From: Actinomycetota bacterium
Lineage (GTDB): Bacteria > Actinomycetota > Actinomycetes > Mycobacteriales > Mycobacteriaceae
Length of the DNA stretch: 64,000 nucleotides
Reading direction: 5' to 3'
NCBI GenBank assembly: GCA_018268465.1
Contig: JAFDWN010000002.1
Location: forward strand, 446,097 to 510,096
Shown: piece by piece, positions 32,913 to 42,390 of the stretch
How positions within the stretch are numbered: position 1 is the first letter of the stretch
Layout of the letters: each line of letters begins with the position of its first letter
The notes under the pieces: model-generated
Told to the model about the DNA's origin: nothing
What the model saw: the letters and a program-made list of their open reading frames with translations, nothing else
Database searches by the model: none
Position numbers and translations under genes: made by a program

Positions 32913-33086
32913 TCAGCGGCGGTCGAGGTCGATCAGACCCAGCCGCGCAGCCTTGAGCAGGCGCCGCGGCACCTTGTGCTGCTGACCGGCGACGGTCACC
33001 CCGACGAGTTCGGTGCGGGTGGCCTTCCACTGCGCGCGCCGGCTACGGGTGTTCGCGCGCGACATCCTGCGCTTGGGCACAGCCAT
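32913..33086 (-). CDS. rpmF: 50S ribosomal protein L32, cysteine-free form
   Basis: A 57-residue basic protein, [20 protein letters not shown] then [20 protein letters not shown] and [17 protein letters not shown]. This is L32. The zinc-ribbon cysteines present in many L32 proteins are absent, giving the zinc-independent type common in mycobacteria. ATG 33086 is preceded by AAGGAG nine bases upstream. Located just upstream of mprA on the same strand, as in M. tuberculosis (Rv0979A next to mprA), with a 96-bp gap containing the candidate MprA box. Confidence 0.95.
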   Translation of the reverse strand: MAVPKRRMSRANTRSRRAQWKATRTELVGVTVAGQQHKVPRRLLKAARLGLIDLDRR

Positions 33087-33280
33087 GATCGAGCTCTCCT
33101 TGTATTGCGGGTTCGCCGCGCACGCATGAAGAAGACAGCGGGCGACAGTTGCCCCTCAGGATAGCCGGTGGCCTAAGTGGACTCCAAAACGCGGCGATAC
33201 AGGCCAGGCCAAACGACCATCTTGCCTGCCCCCGCGGGATTAGCGTCTCAGCCAACAGCGGCTCAACGACGGGATTCTCC

Positions 33281-33649
33281 ATGAAGCACCTGGTCATCGC
33301 AGCACTAGTGATCCTTGCGCTCGCCGGCTGCGGCCAAAGCGCACCGGCCGGCGAAGACACCGCGGCGGCGGCGGCCAGCTCGGCTCCGGACACCGCGACC
33401 TTGACACCGGACGCCGCCCCGACTGCGGCGGCCGCCGGCTGCACGGCCGGTGGGCTGGACGCCATGACGGCACTCTCGGATTTCCAGCTGGAGATGGATG
33501 ACGCGCAGAAGGCCGGGAAGATCTCGCAGGACCAGCTGCTCACCGCGCGGGACACGCTCTACAACCAGACGCAGGCCGCCTACGAGAAGAGCGACTGGGC
33601 GGGCTACTGCAAGGCGATCGACGATATGCGCACCGAGCTGGGTCTCTGA
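33281..33649 (+). CDS. Small putative lipoprotein
   Basis: A 122-residue protein with a lipoprotein signal peptide: MKHLVIAALVILALAGCGQS, lipobox LAGC with Cys at residue 17. An Ala/Pro/Thr-rich linker (to about 55) is followed by a helical domain with two Cys (AAGCTAGGLDAMTALSDFQL and WAGYCKAIDDMRTELGL), which could form a disulfide. It should be anchored to the outer face of the plasma membrane. ATG 33281. The function is unknown. Confidence 0.75.
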   Translation: MKHLVIAALVILALAGCGQSAPAGEDTAAAAASSAPDTATLTPDAAPTAAAAGCTAGGLDAMTALSDFQLEMDDAQKAGKISQDQLLTARDTLYNQTQAAYEKSDWAGYCKAIDDMRTELGL

Positions 33650-33754
33650 GCGGTTTCGCGGCGCTCACCGACGGTGAGCGCACGCAATACCGCCGCAGTC
33701 GCTCGAGCACGCGCTAACCTACCGGTTGGTTGGGTTTGCGACGGGAGTGATCAG

Positions 33755-35449
33755 GTGGAGTCGGTCCGCATCGGCAACTGCTCCGGGTTCTACGGGGATC
33801 GGCTGGCGGCCATGCACGACATGCTCACCGGCGGTGACCTGGACTTTCTGACCGGCGACTACCTCGCCGAACTGACCATGCTCATCCTGGCCCGTGACCG
33901 GGCCAAGGATCCGGACCGCGGATACGCCAAGACATTCCTGCGCCAGCTCGAAGACTGCCTGGGCCTGGCGCTGGATCGCGGCGTGCGCATCGTCACCAAT
34001 GCCGGCGGCCTCAATCCCGCCGGACTGGCCGCCGCGGTGCGCTCACTGGCCGAGCGGCTCGGCCTGGCGGTCACGGTGGCCCACGTCGAGGGTGACGACC
34101 TGCTCGCCCGCGCCGGCGAGTTCGGATTCGGCTCACCGCTCGCGGCCAACGCCTACCTCGGCGCGTGGGGCATCGTCGACTGCCTCGCCGGCGGCGCCGA
34201 CGTCGTCGTCACCGGCCGCGTCACCGACGCGTCGGTGGTGGTGGGGCCGGCCGCAGCGCATTTCGGCTGGCAGCGCACCGACTACGACCGGATCGCCGGC
34301 GCGATCGCCGCCGGTCACGTCATCGAATGCGGCGCGCAGGCCACCGGCGGCAACTACGCCTTCTTCACCGAGATCGCCGACCCCGCCCACCCCGGTTTCC
34401 CGCTGGCCGAGATTCACGCCGACGGATCCTCGGTGATCACCAAACACCCGGGCACCGGCGGTGCGGTCACCGTCGGGACGGTGACCGCACAGCTGCTCTA
34501 CGAAATCACCGGGGCCCGGTATGCCAATCCGGATGCCACATTGCGGATGGACACCGTCGAACTGTCCGGCGACGGCCCCGACCGGATACGGATCAGCGGC
34601 GCAAAAGGTGAACCGCCACCGCCCACGCTGAAAGTCTCGCTGAACACCCTCGGCGGATTCCGCAACGAGATGACCTTCGTGCTGACCGGGTTGGACATCG
34701 AGGCGAAGGCCGACCTGATCCGCCGGCAACTCGGCACCGGCCTGCCCGTCGGGCCGGCCGAAATGCAGTGGACCCTGGCCCGCACCGACCATGCCGACGC
34801 CGCCACCGAGGAGACGGCCAGCGCCCTGCTGCACTGCGTGGTCCGCGACCCCGATCCGGCCCGGGTGGACCGTCGATTCTCTTCGGCGGCAGTCGAATTG
34901 GCCCTCGCGAGCTATCCTGGATTCACCACCACCGCACCGCCGGGTGACGGGCAGGTGTACGGGGTGTTCACCGCGGGCTTCGTACCGGCCGACGAGGTCG
35001 CCCACGTCGCGGTGCGCGCCGACGGCAGCCGGATACCCATCCCCCCGGCGCCACGGACCCTGGAACTGGCGCCGGTCCCGCCGTTCGCGCTGCCCGAGCC
35101 GCTGCCGTTCGGAGAAACCCGGCGGGTGCCGTTGGGGGTGATCGCGGGTGCCCGCAGCGGCGACAAGGGCGGCTCGGCGAACGTCGGACTGTGGGTGCGC
35201 ACCGCGGAGCACTGGCGTTGGCTCACCCACGCGCTGACCGTCGACGCGCTGCGCGAACTGTTGCCCGAGACAGCGGATCTCCCCGTCACGCGGCACCTGC
35301 TGCCGAACCTGTGGGCGGTCAACTTCGTCATCGACGGCATCCTCGGACAGGGTGTGGCCTACCAGGCACGGTTCGACCCGCAAGCCAAGGGTCTGGGTGA
35401 ATGGCTGCGCAGCCGCTATGTCGACATCCCGGAGGGAATCCTCGCGTGA
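33755..35449 (+). CDS. AtuA-family protein (DUF1446, acyclic terpene utilization)
   Basis: A 564-residue protein with the AtuA/DUF1446 domain (about 1-440): SVRIGNCSGFYGDRLAAMHD, TNAGGLNPAGLAAAVRSLAE, GGADVVVTGRVTDASVVVGP and CGAQATGGNYAFF. A C-terminal AtuA-like ferredoxin-fold domain has VIAGARSGDKGGSANVGLWV. AtuA is essential for citronellol/geraniol catabolism in pseudomonads, though its reaction is not known to me. GTG 33755 follows GGGAG by eight bases; the longer frame to 33674 is rejected. It overlaps the FadE gene by four bases (GTGA), as first gene of the acyl-CoA operon. Confidence 0.88.
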   Translation: MESVRIGNCSGFYGDRLAAMHDMLTGGDLDFLTGDYLAELTMLILARDRAKDPDRGYAKTFLRQLEDCLGLALDRGVRIVTNAGGLNPAGLAAAVRSLAERLGLAVTVAHVEGDDLLARAGEFGFGSPLAANAYLGAWGIVDCLAGGADVVVTGRVTDASVVVGPAAAHFGWQRTDYDRIAGAIAAGHVIECGAQATGGNYAFFTEIADPAHPGFPLAEIHADGSSVITKHPGTGGAVTVGTVTAQLLYEITGARYANPDATLRMDTVELSGDGPDRIRISGAKGEPPPPTLKVSLNTLGGFRNEMTFVLTGLDIEAKADLIRRQLGTGLPVGPAEMQWTLARTDHADAATEETASALLHCVVRDPDPARVDRRFSSAAVELALASYPGFTTTAPPGDGQVYGVFTAGFVPADEVAHVAVRADGSRIPIPPAPRTLELAPVPPFALPEPLPFGETRRVPLGVIAGARSGDKGGSANVGLWVRTAEHWRWLTHALTVDALRELLPETADLPVTRHLLPNLWAVNFVIDGILGQGVAYQARFDPQAKGLGEWLRSRYVDIPEGILA

Positions 35450-36621
35450 ACGACATCTGGTCCACGACCGAACGCGAGTCGCTGCGAAAGACGGTGCGCG
35501 CGTTCACCGAACGTGAGATCCTGCCGCACGCCGGCGAATGGGAGGCGAGCGGCGAGTTGCCCAGGCAGCTGCATCGCAGGGCCGGGCAGGCAGGCCTGCT
35601 CGGCGCGGGCCTGCCGGAAGAGGTCGGTGGCGGCGGAGGCGACGCCGCCGACGCCGTGGTGATCTGCGAGGAGATGCACTACGCCGGAACCCCCGGCGGC
35701 GTATTCGCCTCGCTGTTCACCTGCGGTATCGCCGTACCCCATATGGTCGCCTCCGGTGACGGCCACCTCATCGACACGTATGTGCGACCGACGCTGCACG
35801 GTGATCTGATCGGCGCTCTGGCCATCACCGAGCCCGGCGGCGGCTCCGACGTGGGACATCTGACCACCCGCGCGATCCGCGACGCTGAGCACTATGTCGT
35901 CAACGGCGCCAAGACCTTCATCACCTCCGGGGTCCGCGCGGACTACGTGGTCACCGCGGTGCGCACCGGCGGGCCGGGTGCGGGTGGGGTGTCGCTGCTC
36001 GTCGTCGACACGGACACCCCGGGTTTCGAGGTGACCCGCAAACTGGACAAGATGGGCTGGCGCTCGTCGGACACCGCCGAGCTGTCCTACACCGATGTAC
36101 GCGTCCCGGCGGCGAACCTGATCGGCGATGAGAACACAGGTTTCGCGCAGATCGCCGGGGCGTTCGTCGCCGAGCGAGTCGGGCTCGCCGTTCAGGCCTA
36201 CGCGAGTGCGCAACGGTGCGTGGACCTGACGGTGCGCTGGTGCCGCGACCGGGAAACATTCGGCAGACCGCTGATCGCCCGCCAACAGGTGCAGAACACC
36301 CTCGCCGAGATGACGCGTCGCGTCGACGTCGCGCGGGTCTACACCCGCCACGTGGTCGAGCGACAGCTCGCGGGCGACGACCCGGCGGCGCCGGGCGCCG
36401 AGACGAATCTGATCGCCGCGGTGTGCTTCGCCAAGAACACCGCCGTCGAATCCGGTGAATGGGTCGCGAACCAGGCGGTCCAGCTGTTCGGCGGCATGGG
36501 CTACATGGCCGAGTCGGAAGTCGAACGCCAGTACCGCGATATGCGCATCCTCGGCATCGGGGGCGGGACGACGGAGATCCTCACCGCGCTGGCCGCCAAG
36601 ACGCTGGGCTTGCGCTCATGA
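35446..36621 (+). CDS. fadE13: Acyl-CoA dehydrogenase (FadE13-like)
   Basis: A 391-residue FAD enzyme. N-terminal helical domain (TTERESLRKTVRAFTEREIL), FAD-binding ALAITEPGGGSDVGHLTTRA, GAKTFITSGVRADYVV, and C-terminal NQAVQLFGGMGYMAESEVER plus YRDMRILGIGGGTTEIL, where the base residue of the family is expected. The GTG start overlaps the AtuA-like stop, and its own stop overlaps the accD2 start (ATGA). It introduces the alpha,beta double bond into an acyl-CoA, possibly citronellyl-CoA-like or another branched substrate given the AtuA context. The orthologue name is inferred from gene order in M. tuberculosis (Rv0975c). Confidence 0.88.
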   Translation: MNDIWSTTERESLRKTVRAFTEREILPHAGEWEASGELPRQLHRRAGQAGLLGAGLPEEVGGGGGDAADAVVICEEMHYAGTPGGVFASLFTCGIAVPHMVASGDGHLIDTYVRPTLHGDLIGALAITEPGGGSDVGHLTTRAIRDAEHYVVNGAKTFITSGVRADYVVTAVRTGGPGAGGVSLLVVDTDTPGFEVTRKLDKMGWRSSDTAELSYTDVRVPAANLIGDENTGFAQIAGAFVAERVGLAVQAYASAQRCVDLTVRWCRDRETFGRPLIARQQVQNTLAEMTRRVDVARVYTRHVVERQLAGDDPAAPGAETNLIAAVCFAKNTAVESGEWVANQAVQLFGGMGYMAESEVERQYRDMRILGIGGGTTEILTALAAKTLGLRS

Positions 36622-38210
36622 CGCTGACCTCGTCGCTGGACACCAGCTCACCGACCTACGTCGAAGCCGCGGCGGCGATGACCGCCAAACTCGCCGAAAT
36701 CGACGCCGAGCACGCCAAGGCGCTGGCGGGCGGCGGCCCGAAGTACGTCGACCGCCACCACACCCGGGGGAAACTCACGGCGCGCGAACGCATCGAACTG
36801 CTCATCGACCCCGACTCCCCGTTCCTCGAGTTGAGCCCACTAGCGGCGTGGGGCAGCGACTTTCAGGTCGGCGCGAGCGTCGTCGCCGGTATCGGCGCCG
36901 TTAGCGGCGTGGAATGCCTGTTGGTGGCCAACGACCCGACCGTCAAGGGCGGCACCAGCAACCCGTGGACACTGCGGAAGATGCTGCGCGCCAACCAGAT
37001 CGCCCTGGAGAATCGGCTGCCGCTGATCTCGCTGGTGGAATCCGGCGGGGCCGACCTGCCCACTCAGAAGGAAGTCTTCATCCCCGGCGGTCAGGGCTTC
37101 CGTGACCTGACCCGGCTCTCGGCGGCGGGCATTCCCACGATCGCGCTGGTCTTCGGCAACTCCACCGCGGGCGGCGCGTACATCCCCGGAATGTCCGACC
37201 ACGTGGTGATGATCAAGGAACGCTCGAAGGTGTTCCTGGCCGGCCCGCCCCTGGTCAAGATGGCCACCGGTGAGGAGTCCGACGACGAATCCCTCGGCGG
37301 GGCCGAAATGCACGCCCGCACCTCGGGTTTGGCCGACTACTTCGCCGCCGACGAGCGCGACGCCATCCGGATCGGCCGACGCATCGTGGCCCGGCTCAAC
37401 TGGCGCAAACAGGGGCCGGCGCCGCAGACCGTGGTCGAACCGCTGTTCGGCGCCGAGGATCTGCTCGGCATCGTCCCGCCCGATCTGCGCATCCCGTTCG
37501 ACCCCCGCGAACTGATCGCCAGGATCGTCGACGGCTCCGAATTCGACGAGTTCAAGGCGTTGTACGGCGCGTCGCTGGTGACGGGCTGGGCGCGACTGCA
37601 CGGCTATCCGATCGGCATCCTGGCCAATGCCCGCGGGGTGTTGTTCAGCGAGGAATCGCAGAAGGCCACCCAGTTCATCCAGCTGGCCAACCGTTCGGAT
37701 ACGCCACTGTTGTTCCTGCACAACACCACCGGCTACATGGTCGGCAAGTCCTACGAAGAACGCGGGATGATCAAACACGGCTCGATGATGATCAACGCCG
37801 TGTCGAATTCGACGGTGCCCCACATCTCGCTGCTCGTCGGAGCCTCCTATGGTGCGGGCCACTACGGCATGTGCGGACGGGCCTACGATCCGCGCTTCCT
37901 GTTCGCCTGGCCGAGCGCCAAGTCGGCGGTGATGGGCGGCGCGCAACTGGCCGGGGTCATCTCCATCGTCAGCCGCGCGGCCGCGGAGGCGCGCGGGCAG
38001 GCGTTCGACGAGACCGCCGACGCCGCGCTGCGGGCCGCCATCGAAGCGCAGATCGAGGCCGAATCGCTGCCGGTGTTCCTCTCGGGACGGCTCTACGACG
38101 ACGGTGTGATCGATCCGCGGGACACCCGGACCGTCCTGGGGATGTGCCTGTCGGCCATCGCCAGCGCCCCGATCAAGGGGACGTCGAACTTCGGCGTCTT
38201 CCGGATGTGA
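36618..38210 (+). CDS. accD2: Acyl-CoA carboxylase carboxyltransferase beta subunit
   Basis: A 530-residue carboxyltransferase, similar to methylcrotonyl/geranyl-CoA carboxylase beta subunits rather than to propionyl-CoA type. The glycine-rich oxyanion loops are FGNSTAGGAYIPGMSDHVVM and LLVGASYGAGHYGMCGRAYD; SGGADLPTQKEVFI and FLHNTTGYMVG are typical of the MCC/GCC branch. It transfers the carboxyl group from biotin to an enoyl-CoA. ATG 36618 overlaps the preceding stop; the much longer open frame is spurious. AccA2 follows after 39 bp. Confidence 0.92.
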   Translation: MTLTSSLDTSSPTYVEAAAAMTAKLAEIDAEHAKALAGGGPKYVDRHHTRGKLTARERIELLIDPDSPFLELSPLAAWGSDFQVGASVVAGIGAVSGVECLLVANDPTVKGGTSNPWTLRKMLRANQIALENRLPLISLVESGGADLPTQKEVFIPGGQGFRDLTRLSAAGIPTIALVFGNSTAGGAYIPGMSDHVVMIKERSKVFLAGPPLVKMATGEESDDESLGGAEMHARTSGLADYFAADERDAIRIGRRIVARLNWRKQGPAPQTVVEPLFGAEDLLGIVPPDLRIPFDPRELIARIVDGSEFDEFKALYGASLVTGWARLHGYPIGILANARGVLFSEESQKATQFIQLANRSDTPLLFLHNTTGYMVGKSYEERGMIKHGSMMINAVSNSTVPHISLLVGASYGAGHYGMCGRAYDPRFLFAWPSAKSAVMGGAQLAGVISIVSRAAAEARGQAFDETADAALRAAIEAQIEAESLPVFLSGRLYDDGVIDPRDTRTVLGMCLSAIASAPIKGTSNFGVFRM

Positions 38211-38249
38211 TCGCGATGAACGCCCACGAGGAGAGGCGATGACCACCCG

Positions 38250-40223
38250 ATGATCAGCAAGGTCCTGGTCGCCAACCGCGGCGAGATCGCCCGCCGCGTC
38301 TTCGCCACCTGCCGCCGTCTCGGCATCGGCACCGTGGCGGTCTACACCGATCCCGATGCCCGGTCCCCTCATGTGGCTGAGGCCGACACCCGGGTGCGTC
38401 TGCGCGGCGACACCGCCTACCTCGACCGGGATCAGCTCATCACCGCGGCCCGCGCCTCCGGTGCCGACGCCATCCACCCGGGTTATGGATTCCTCTCCGA
38501 GAACGCCGAATTCGCCGCGGCGGTACTGGATGCCGGCCTGGCCTGGATCGGACCGCCCCCCGCGTCGGTGGCCGCGATGGGATCGAAGATCGAGGCGAAG
38601 AAGATCATGGCTGCCGCCGGTGTGCCCGTGCTGGACGAACTCGACCCCGACAGCGTCACCGCCGACCGGCTGCCGGTACTGATCAAGGCGTCGGCCGGCG
38701 GCGGCGGGCGCGGGATGCGGGTGGTCCGCGAGCTGGCCGAGCTACCCGCCGTGCTCGCCGCGGCGCGCCGAGAGGCCCAGTCCGCGTTCGGTGATCCGAC
38801 GGTGTTCTGCGAACGCTACGTGACCGCCGGTCATCACGTGGAGGTCCAGGTCCTCGCCGACGGGCACGGCACGGTCTGGGCGGTGGGCGAACGGGAATGC
38901 TCGATTCAGCGGCGCCACCAGAAGATCATCGAAGAGGCCCCTTCGCCGCTGGTGGAACGCGTCGAGGGGATGCGCGCCAGGCTTTTCGAGGCGGCACGGC
39001 TGGCGGCACAGGCGATCGGCTACACCGGCGCCGGCACCGTCGAGTTCATGGCCGACGACGCGGGCGAGTTCTTCTTCCTGGAGATGAACACCCGGCTGCA
39101 GGTCGAACACCCGGTCACCGAAGCCACGACCGGGCTGGATCTCGTCGAGCTGCAGCTGTCGGTGGCCGACGGCGCCCGGCTGCCCGAGCGCCCACCGCTG
39201 CCCCGCGGCTGCTCCATCGAGGCCAGGCTCTACGCCGAGGATCCCGCGCACGGCTGGCAACCGCAGGCCGGGGCCGTCCACCGGTTCGACGTACCAACCG
39301 CATCAACATATTTCGGCCCTCTCGACCGGCCGGGCGTGCGGGTGGACAGCGGTATCGCGGACGGATCAACCGTGTCGATCTTCTACGACCCGATGTTGGC
39401 GAAGGTGATCTCATATGCCCCCGAGCGGGCGCGGGCGGCGGCGATGCTCGCCGACGCACTCGCCCGGACCCGCATCCACGGGGTGAGCACCAACCGGGAC
39501 CTGCTGGTGCGGGTGCTACGCCATCACGATTTCCTCACAGGCCGCACCGACACCGCGTTCTTCGACCGGATCGGACTGTCCGAACTGGCCGCGCCGCTGG
39601 CCCACGACGACGCCGTCGAGGTGTCGGCACTGGCTGCTGCACTGGCCGATTCCGCGCTCAATCGCAGCCGGGCAACAGTTTTCGCGTCTGCCCCGTCCGG
39701 CTGGCGGAATCTGGCGTCGGGATTCCAGACGAAGCGCTACCGCGATGCCGGCGGCGTCGAGCACGAGGTGGCGTACCGCTTCACCCGCGACGGTGTGCTG
39801 GTCCGCGACCGCGACGACATCGGGGTCGTGTCGGTGCAACCCGACCGGGTGGTGCTGACAGTCGGCGCACACCGCGCCGAACAGCCCCTGGAGGTGGCGC
39901 GCTACGGCCACGACGTATTCGTCGACTCCCCACTGGGGCCCGTGCGTTTGGCGGCGATGCCGCGCTTCCCCGACCCGGACGACACCGTCGCGCACGGATC
40001 GTTGCTGGCCCCGATGCCGGGATCGGTGGTGCGGGTCGGCGCCGCGGTGGGTGACCGGGTGGCGGCCGGACAGCCGCTGGTGTGGCTGGAGGCGATGAAG
40101 ATGGAGCACACCGTGGCCGCCCCCGCCGAGGGTGTGCTCGCCGAACTGAACGTGCAACCCGGCCAGCAGGTCGAGGTCGGAACGGTACTCGCACGGGTCG
40201 ACGACGATCGAGGAGAAAAATGA
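38250..40223 (+). CDS. accA2: Acyl-CoA carboxylase alpha subunit (biotin carboxylase + BCCP)
   Basis: A 657-residue biotin-dependent subunit. Biotin carboxylase domain (1-450): ISKVLVANRGEIARRVFATC, ATP-grasp KASAGGGGRGMRVV, and FLEMNTRLQVEHPVTEATTG. After a linker, the C-terminal biotinyl domain has Lys617 in WLEAMKMEHTV. It carboxylates biotin with bicarbonate and ATP for the AccD2 reaction. ATG 38250 lies after AGGAGAGG. The stop overlaps the next gene's start (ATGA). The name follows Rv0973c by gene order. Confidence 0.93.
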   Translation: MISKVLVANRGEIARRVFATCRRLGIGTVAVYTDPDARSPHVAEADTRVRLRGDTAYLDRDQLITAARASGADAIHPGYGFLSENAEFAAAVLDAGLAWIGPPPASVAAMGSKIEAKKIMAAAGVPVLDELDPDSVTADRLPVLIKASAGGGGRGMRVVRELAELPAVLAAARREAQSAFGDPTVFCERYVTAGHHVEVQVLADGHGTVWAVGERECSIQRRHQKIIEEAPSPLVERVEGMRARLFEAARLAAQAIGYTGAGTVEFMADDAGEFFFLEMNTRLQVEHPVTEATTGLDLVELQLSVADGARLPERPPLPRGCSIEARLYAEDPAHGWQPQAGAVHRFDVPTASTYFGPLDRPGVRVDSGIADGSTVSIFYDPMLAKVISYAPERARAAAMLADALARTRIHGVSTNRDLLVRVLRHHDFLTGRTDTAFFDRIGLSELAAPLAHDDAVEVSALAAALADSALNRSRATVFASAPSGWRNLASGFQTKRYRDAGGVEHEVAYRFTRDGVLVRDRDDIGVVSVQPDRVVLTVGAHRAEQPLEVARYGHDVFVDSPLGPVRLAAMPRFPDPDDTVAHGSLLAPMPGSVVRVGAAVGDRVAAGQPLVWLEAMKMEHTVAAPAEGVLAELNVQPGQQVEVGTVLARVDDDRGEK

Positions 40224-41407
40224 CTGGCAACCACGTTCCAGCGGGCTTCGTCGAGACGGCGGAACAGCGGGAACTCCGCAACGCCGTCGCGGCCATGTCG
40301 GCGAACTACGGCCAGGACTACTACCTGGAGAAGGCGCGCGCGGGTCAGCACACCGACGAATTGTGGTCGGAGGCAGGAAAACTCGGATTCATCGGGGTGA
40401 ACCTCCCCGAAGAGTACGGCGGGGGCGGCGCGGGTATGTACGAGCTCTCACTGGTCATGGAGGAGATGGCTGCCGCCGGGTCGGCGCTGCTGATGATGGT
40501 GGTATCGCCCGCGATCAACGGCACGATCATCGCCCGCTACGGCACCGAGGAGCAGAAGAGGCGCTGGCTACCCGGCATCGCCGACGGTTCCATCACCATG
40601 GCGTTCGCGATCACCGAACCCGATGCGGGCTCGAATTCCCACCGCATCACCACCACCGCACGGCGGGATGGCAGCGACTGGATCCTCAAGGGCCAGAAGG
40701 TGTTCATCTCCGGGATCGACCAGGCGCAGGCGGTGCTCGTCGTGAGCCGGGCCGTCACCTCGGACTCGCAGGCGCCGGAATCCCTGCGCCCGGCACTGTT
40801 CATCGTGCCGACGGACAGCCCGGGACTGACGTGGACGAAGATCGACATGGAACTGGTCAGCCCCGAGAGCCAGTTCCAGGTCTTCATCGACGACGTCCGC
40901 CTGCCCGCCGACGCGCTGGTCGGTTCGGCGGACGCCGCGATCGCGCAGTTGTTCGCGGGTCTGAACCCCGAGCGGATCATGGGCGCGGCCAGCGCGGTGG
41001 GGATGGGCCGGTTCGCGATCGCCAAAGCGGTGGACTACGTGACGCACCGCCGAGTCTGGAAGACGCCGATCGGCGCGCACCAGGGGCTGTCGCACCCGCT
41101 GGCGCAGAACCACATCGAGGTCGAACTCGCCAAGTTGATGATGCAGAAGGCCGCGGCCCTCTATGACAGCGGCGATGACGCGGGCGCGGCGGAGGCCGCG
41201 AACATGGCGAAGTACGCGGCCGGGGAGGCGTCGGTGCGGGCGGTCGACCAGGCGGTGCAGTCGATGGGTGGAAACGGGCTGACGAAGGAGTACGGGATCG
41301 CCGCGGCCGTCACCGCGTCGAAGCTCGCGCGGATCGCCCCGGTGAGCCGGGAGATGATCCTGAATTTCGTCGCGCAGACCTCGCTGGGTCTGCCCCGGTC
41401 GTACTGA
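40220..41407 (+). CDS. fadE12: Acyl-CoA dehydrogenase (FadE12-like)
   Basis: A 395-residue acyl-CoA dehydrogenase. MAFAITEPDAGSNSHRITTT supplies the flavin site, FISGIDQAQAVLVVSR the next strand, and VQSMGGNGLTKEYGIAAAV the C-terminal helix region. The sequence diverges from FadE13 (roughly a paralogous pair within one operon), suggesting two sequential or chain-length-specific oxidation steps. ATG 40220 overlaps the accA2 stop and has AGGAG five bases upstream. Confidence 0.9.
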   Translation: MTGNHVPAGFVETAEQRELRNAVAAMSANYGQDYYLEKARAGQHTDELWSEAGKLGFIGVNLPEEYGGGGAGMYELSLVMEEMAAAGSALLMMVVSPAINGTIIARYGTEEQKRRWLPGIADGSITMAFAITEPDAGSNSHRITTTARRDGSDWILKGQKVFISGIDQAQAVLVVSRAVTSDSQAPESLRPALFIVPTDSPGLTWTKIDMELVSPESQFQVFIDDVRLPADALVGSADAAIAQLFAGLNPERIMGAASAVGMGRFAIAKAVDYVTHRRVWKTPIGAHQGLSHPLAQNHIEVELAKLMMQKAAALYDSGDDAGAAEAANMAKYAAGEASVRAVDQAVQSMGGNGLTKEYGIAAAVTASKLARIAPVSREMILNFVAQTSLGLPRSY

Positions 41408-41471
41408 TGAGCGCTTGCGCGAAGAAGCGAAAATCCGGATGAGCGCTTCGCGGGGAGACGAGACGGACCAG

Positions 41472-42239
41472 ATGAGCTCACCGGTGCGTTACGCCGTCGA
41501 CGGCGGGGTGGCGCGGCTGACGCTGGATTCGCCGCACAATCGCAACGCCTTGTCGACCATGCTCGTCGCGCAGCTGCATCGGGGTTTCGACGCGGCCGCG
41601 GCCGATCCGGGTGTTCGCTCGGTGGTGCTGGGGCACACCGGTGGAACGTTCTGCGCGGGTGCGGATCTGGCTGAGGCGACGGCGTCGGATCCCAGCGAGG
41701 CGGCCGTGGGCCGGGCCCGCGAGCTGACGACGCTGCTGCGGGCGATCCTCGAGCTGCCCAAGCCGGTGATCGCCGCCGTCGACGGTCATGTCCGTGCGGG
41801 CGGGCTGGGGCTGATCGGCGCCTGCGACATCGTGGTCGCCGGCCCGGCCAGCACGTTCGCGCTGACGGAGGCCCGCATCGGGGTGGCGCCGTCGATCATC
41901 TCGCTGACGCTGCTGCCGAGGATGACGGCCCGGGCGGCGGGACGCTATTTCCTCACCGGGGAGACGTTCGGCGCGCAGCACGCCGCCGAGATCGGTCTCG
42001 TCACGGTCGCGGCCGACGATGTGGCGCCGACGGTGACGGCGCTGACCACCGAGATCGCCAAGGCGTCACCGCAGGGCCTGGCGGCCTCCAAGGCGCTGAC
42101 GACGGCGGCCGCGCTGGAGGGTTTCGACCGCCATGCCGAGGCGTTGACCGAACAGTCGGCGCGCCTGTTCGTCTCCGCTGAGGCCCGCGAGGGCATGCTG
42201 GCATTTCTGGCGAAGCGGTCGCCGTCCTGGAGGAGTTGA
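41472..42239 (+). CDS. echA7: Enoyl-CoA hydratase/isomerase family protein
   Basis: A 255-residue crotonase-fold protein. The oxyanion-hole motifs are GTFCAGADLAEAT and ELPKPVIAAVDGHVRAGGLG, with IGACDIVVAGPASTFALTEA following. The catalytic Glu positions of classical hydratases are partly altered (VRAGGLGLIGACDI), so hydratase versus lyase activity is open; in the Atu pathway the equivalent is the isohexenylglutaconyl-CoA hydratase. ATG 41472 matches the family length; ATG 41439 is an alternative. A 65-bp gap to fadE12 repeats ATGAGCGCTT twice. Confidence 0.85.
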   Translation: MSSPVRYAVDGGVARLTLDSPHNRNALSTMLVAQLHRGFDAAAADPGVRSVVLGHTGGTFCAGADLAEATASDPSEAAVGRARELTTLLRAILELPKPVIAAVDGHVRAGGLGLIGACDIVVAGPASTFALTEARIGVAPSIISLTLLPRMTARAAGRYFLTGETFGAQHAAEIGLVTVAADDVAPTVTALTTEIAKASPQGLAASKALTTAAALEGFDRHAEALTEQSARLFVSAEAREGMLAFLAKRSPSWRS

Positions 42240-42390
42240 CGCAGGTCAGCAGACGCCGGGAGCGACGCGCTCGTTGCTTTCGCAGGGACCGCGTGCGGAG
42301 AACGGGCAATCCCGTCACAGCCCGCGCACCGCGGCCTACGGTTCATCCGCGGACGTTCTCTGCCGCAGGAAGATATCGAAAGGCCCGACC

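Noticed and set aside
36840-38477. 545-codon open frame on the minus strand
   Set aside because: It lies opposite accD2/accA2; its amino-acid composition (Arg/Gly/His-rich) and lack of motifs mark it as a shadow.
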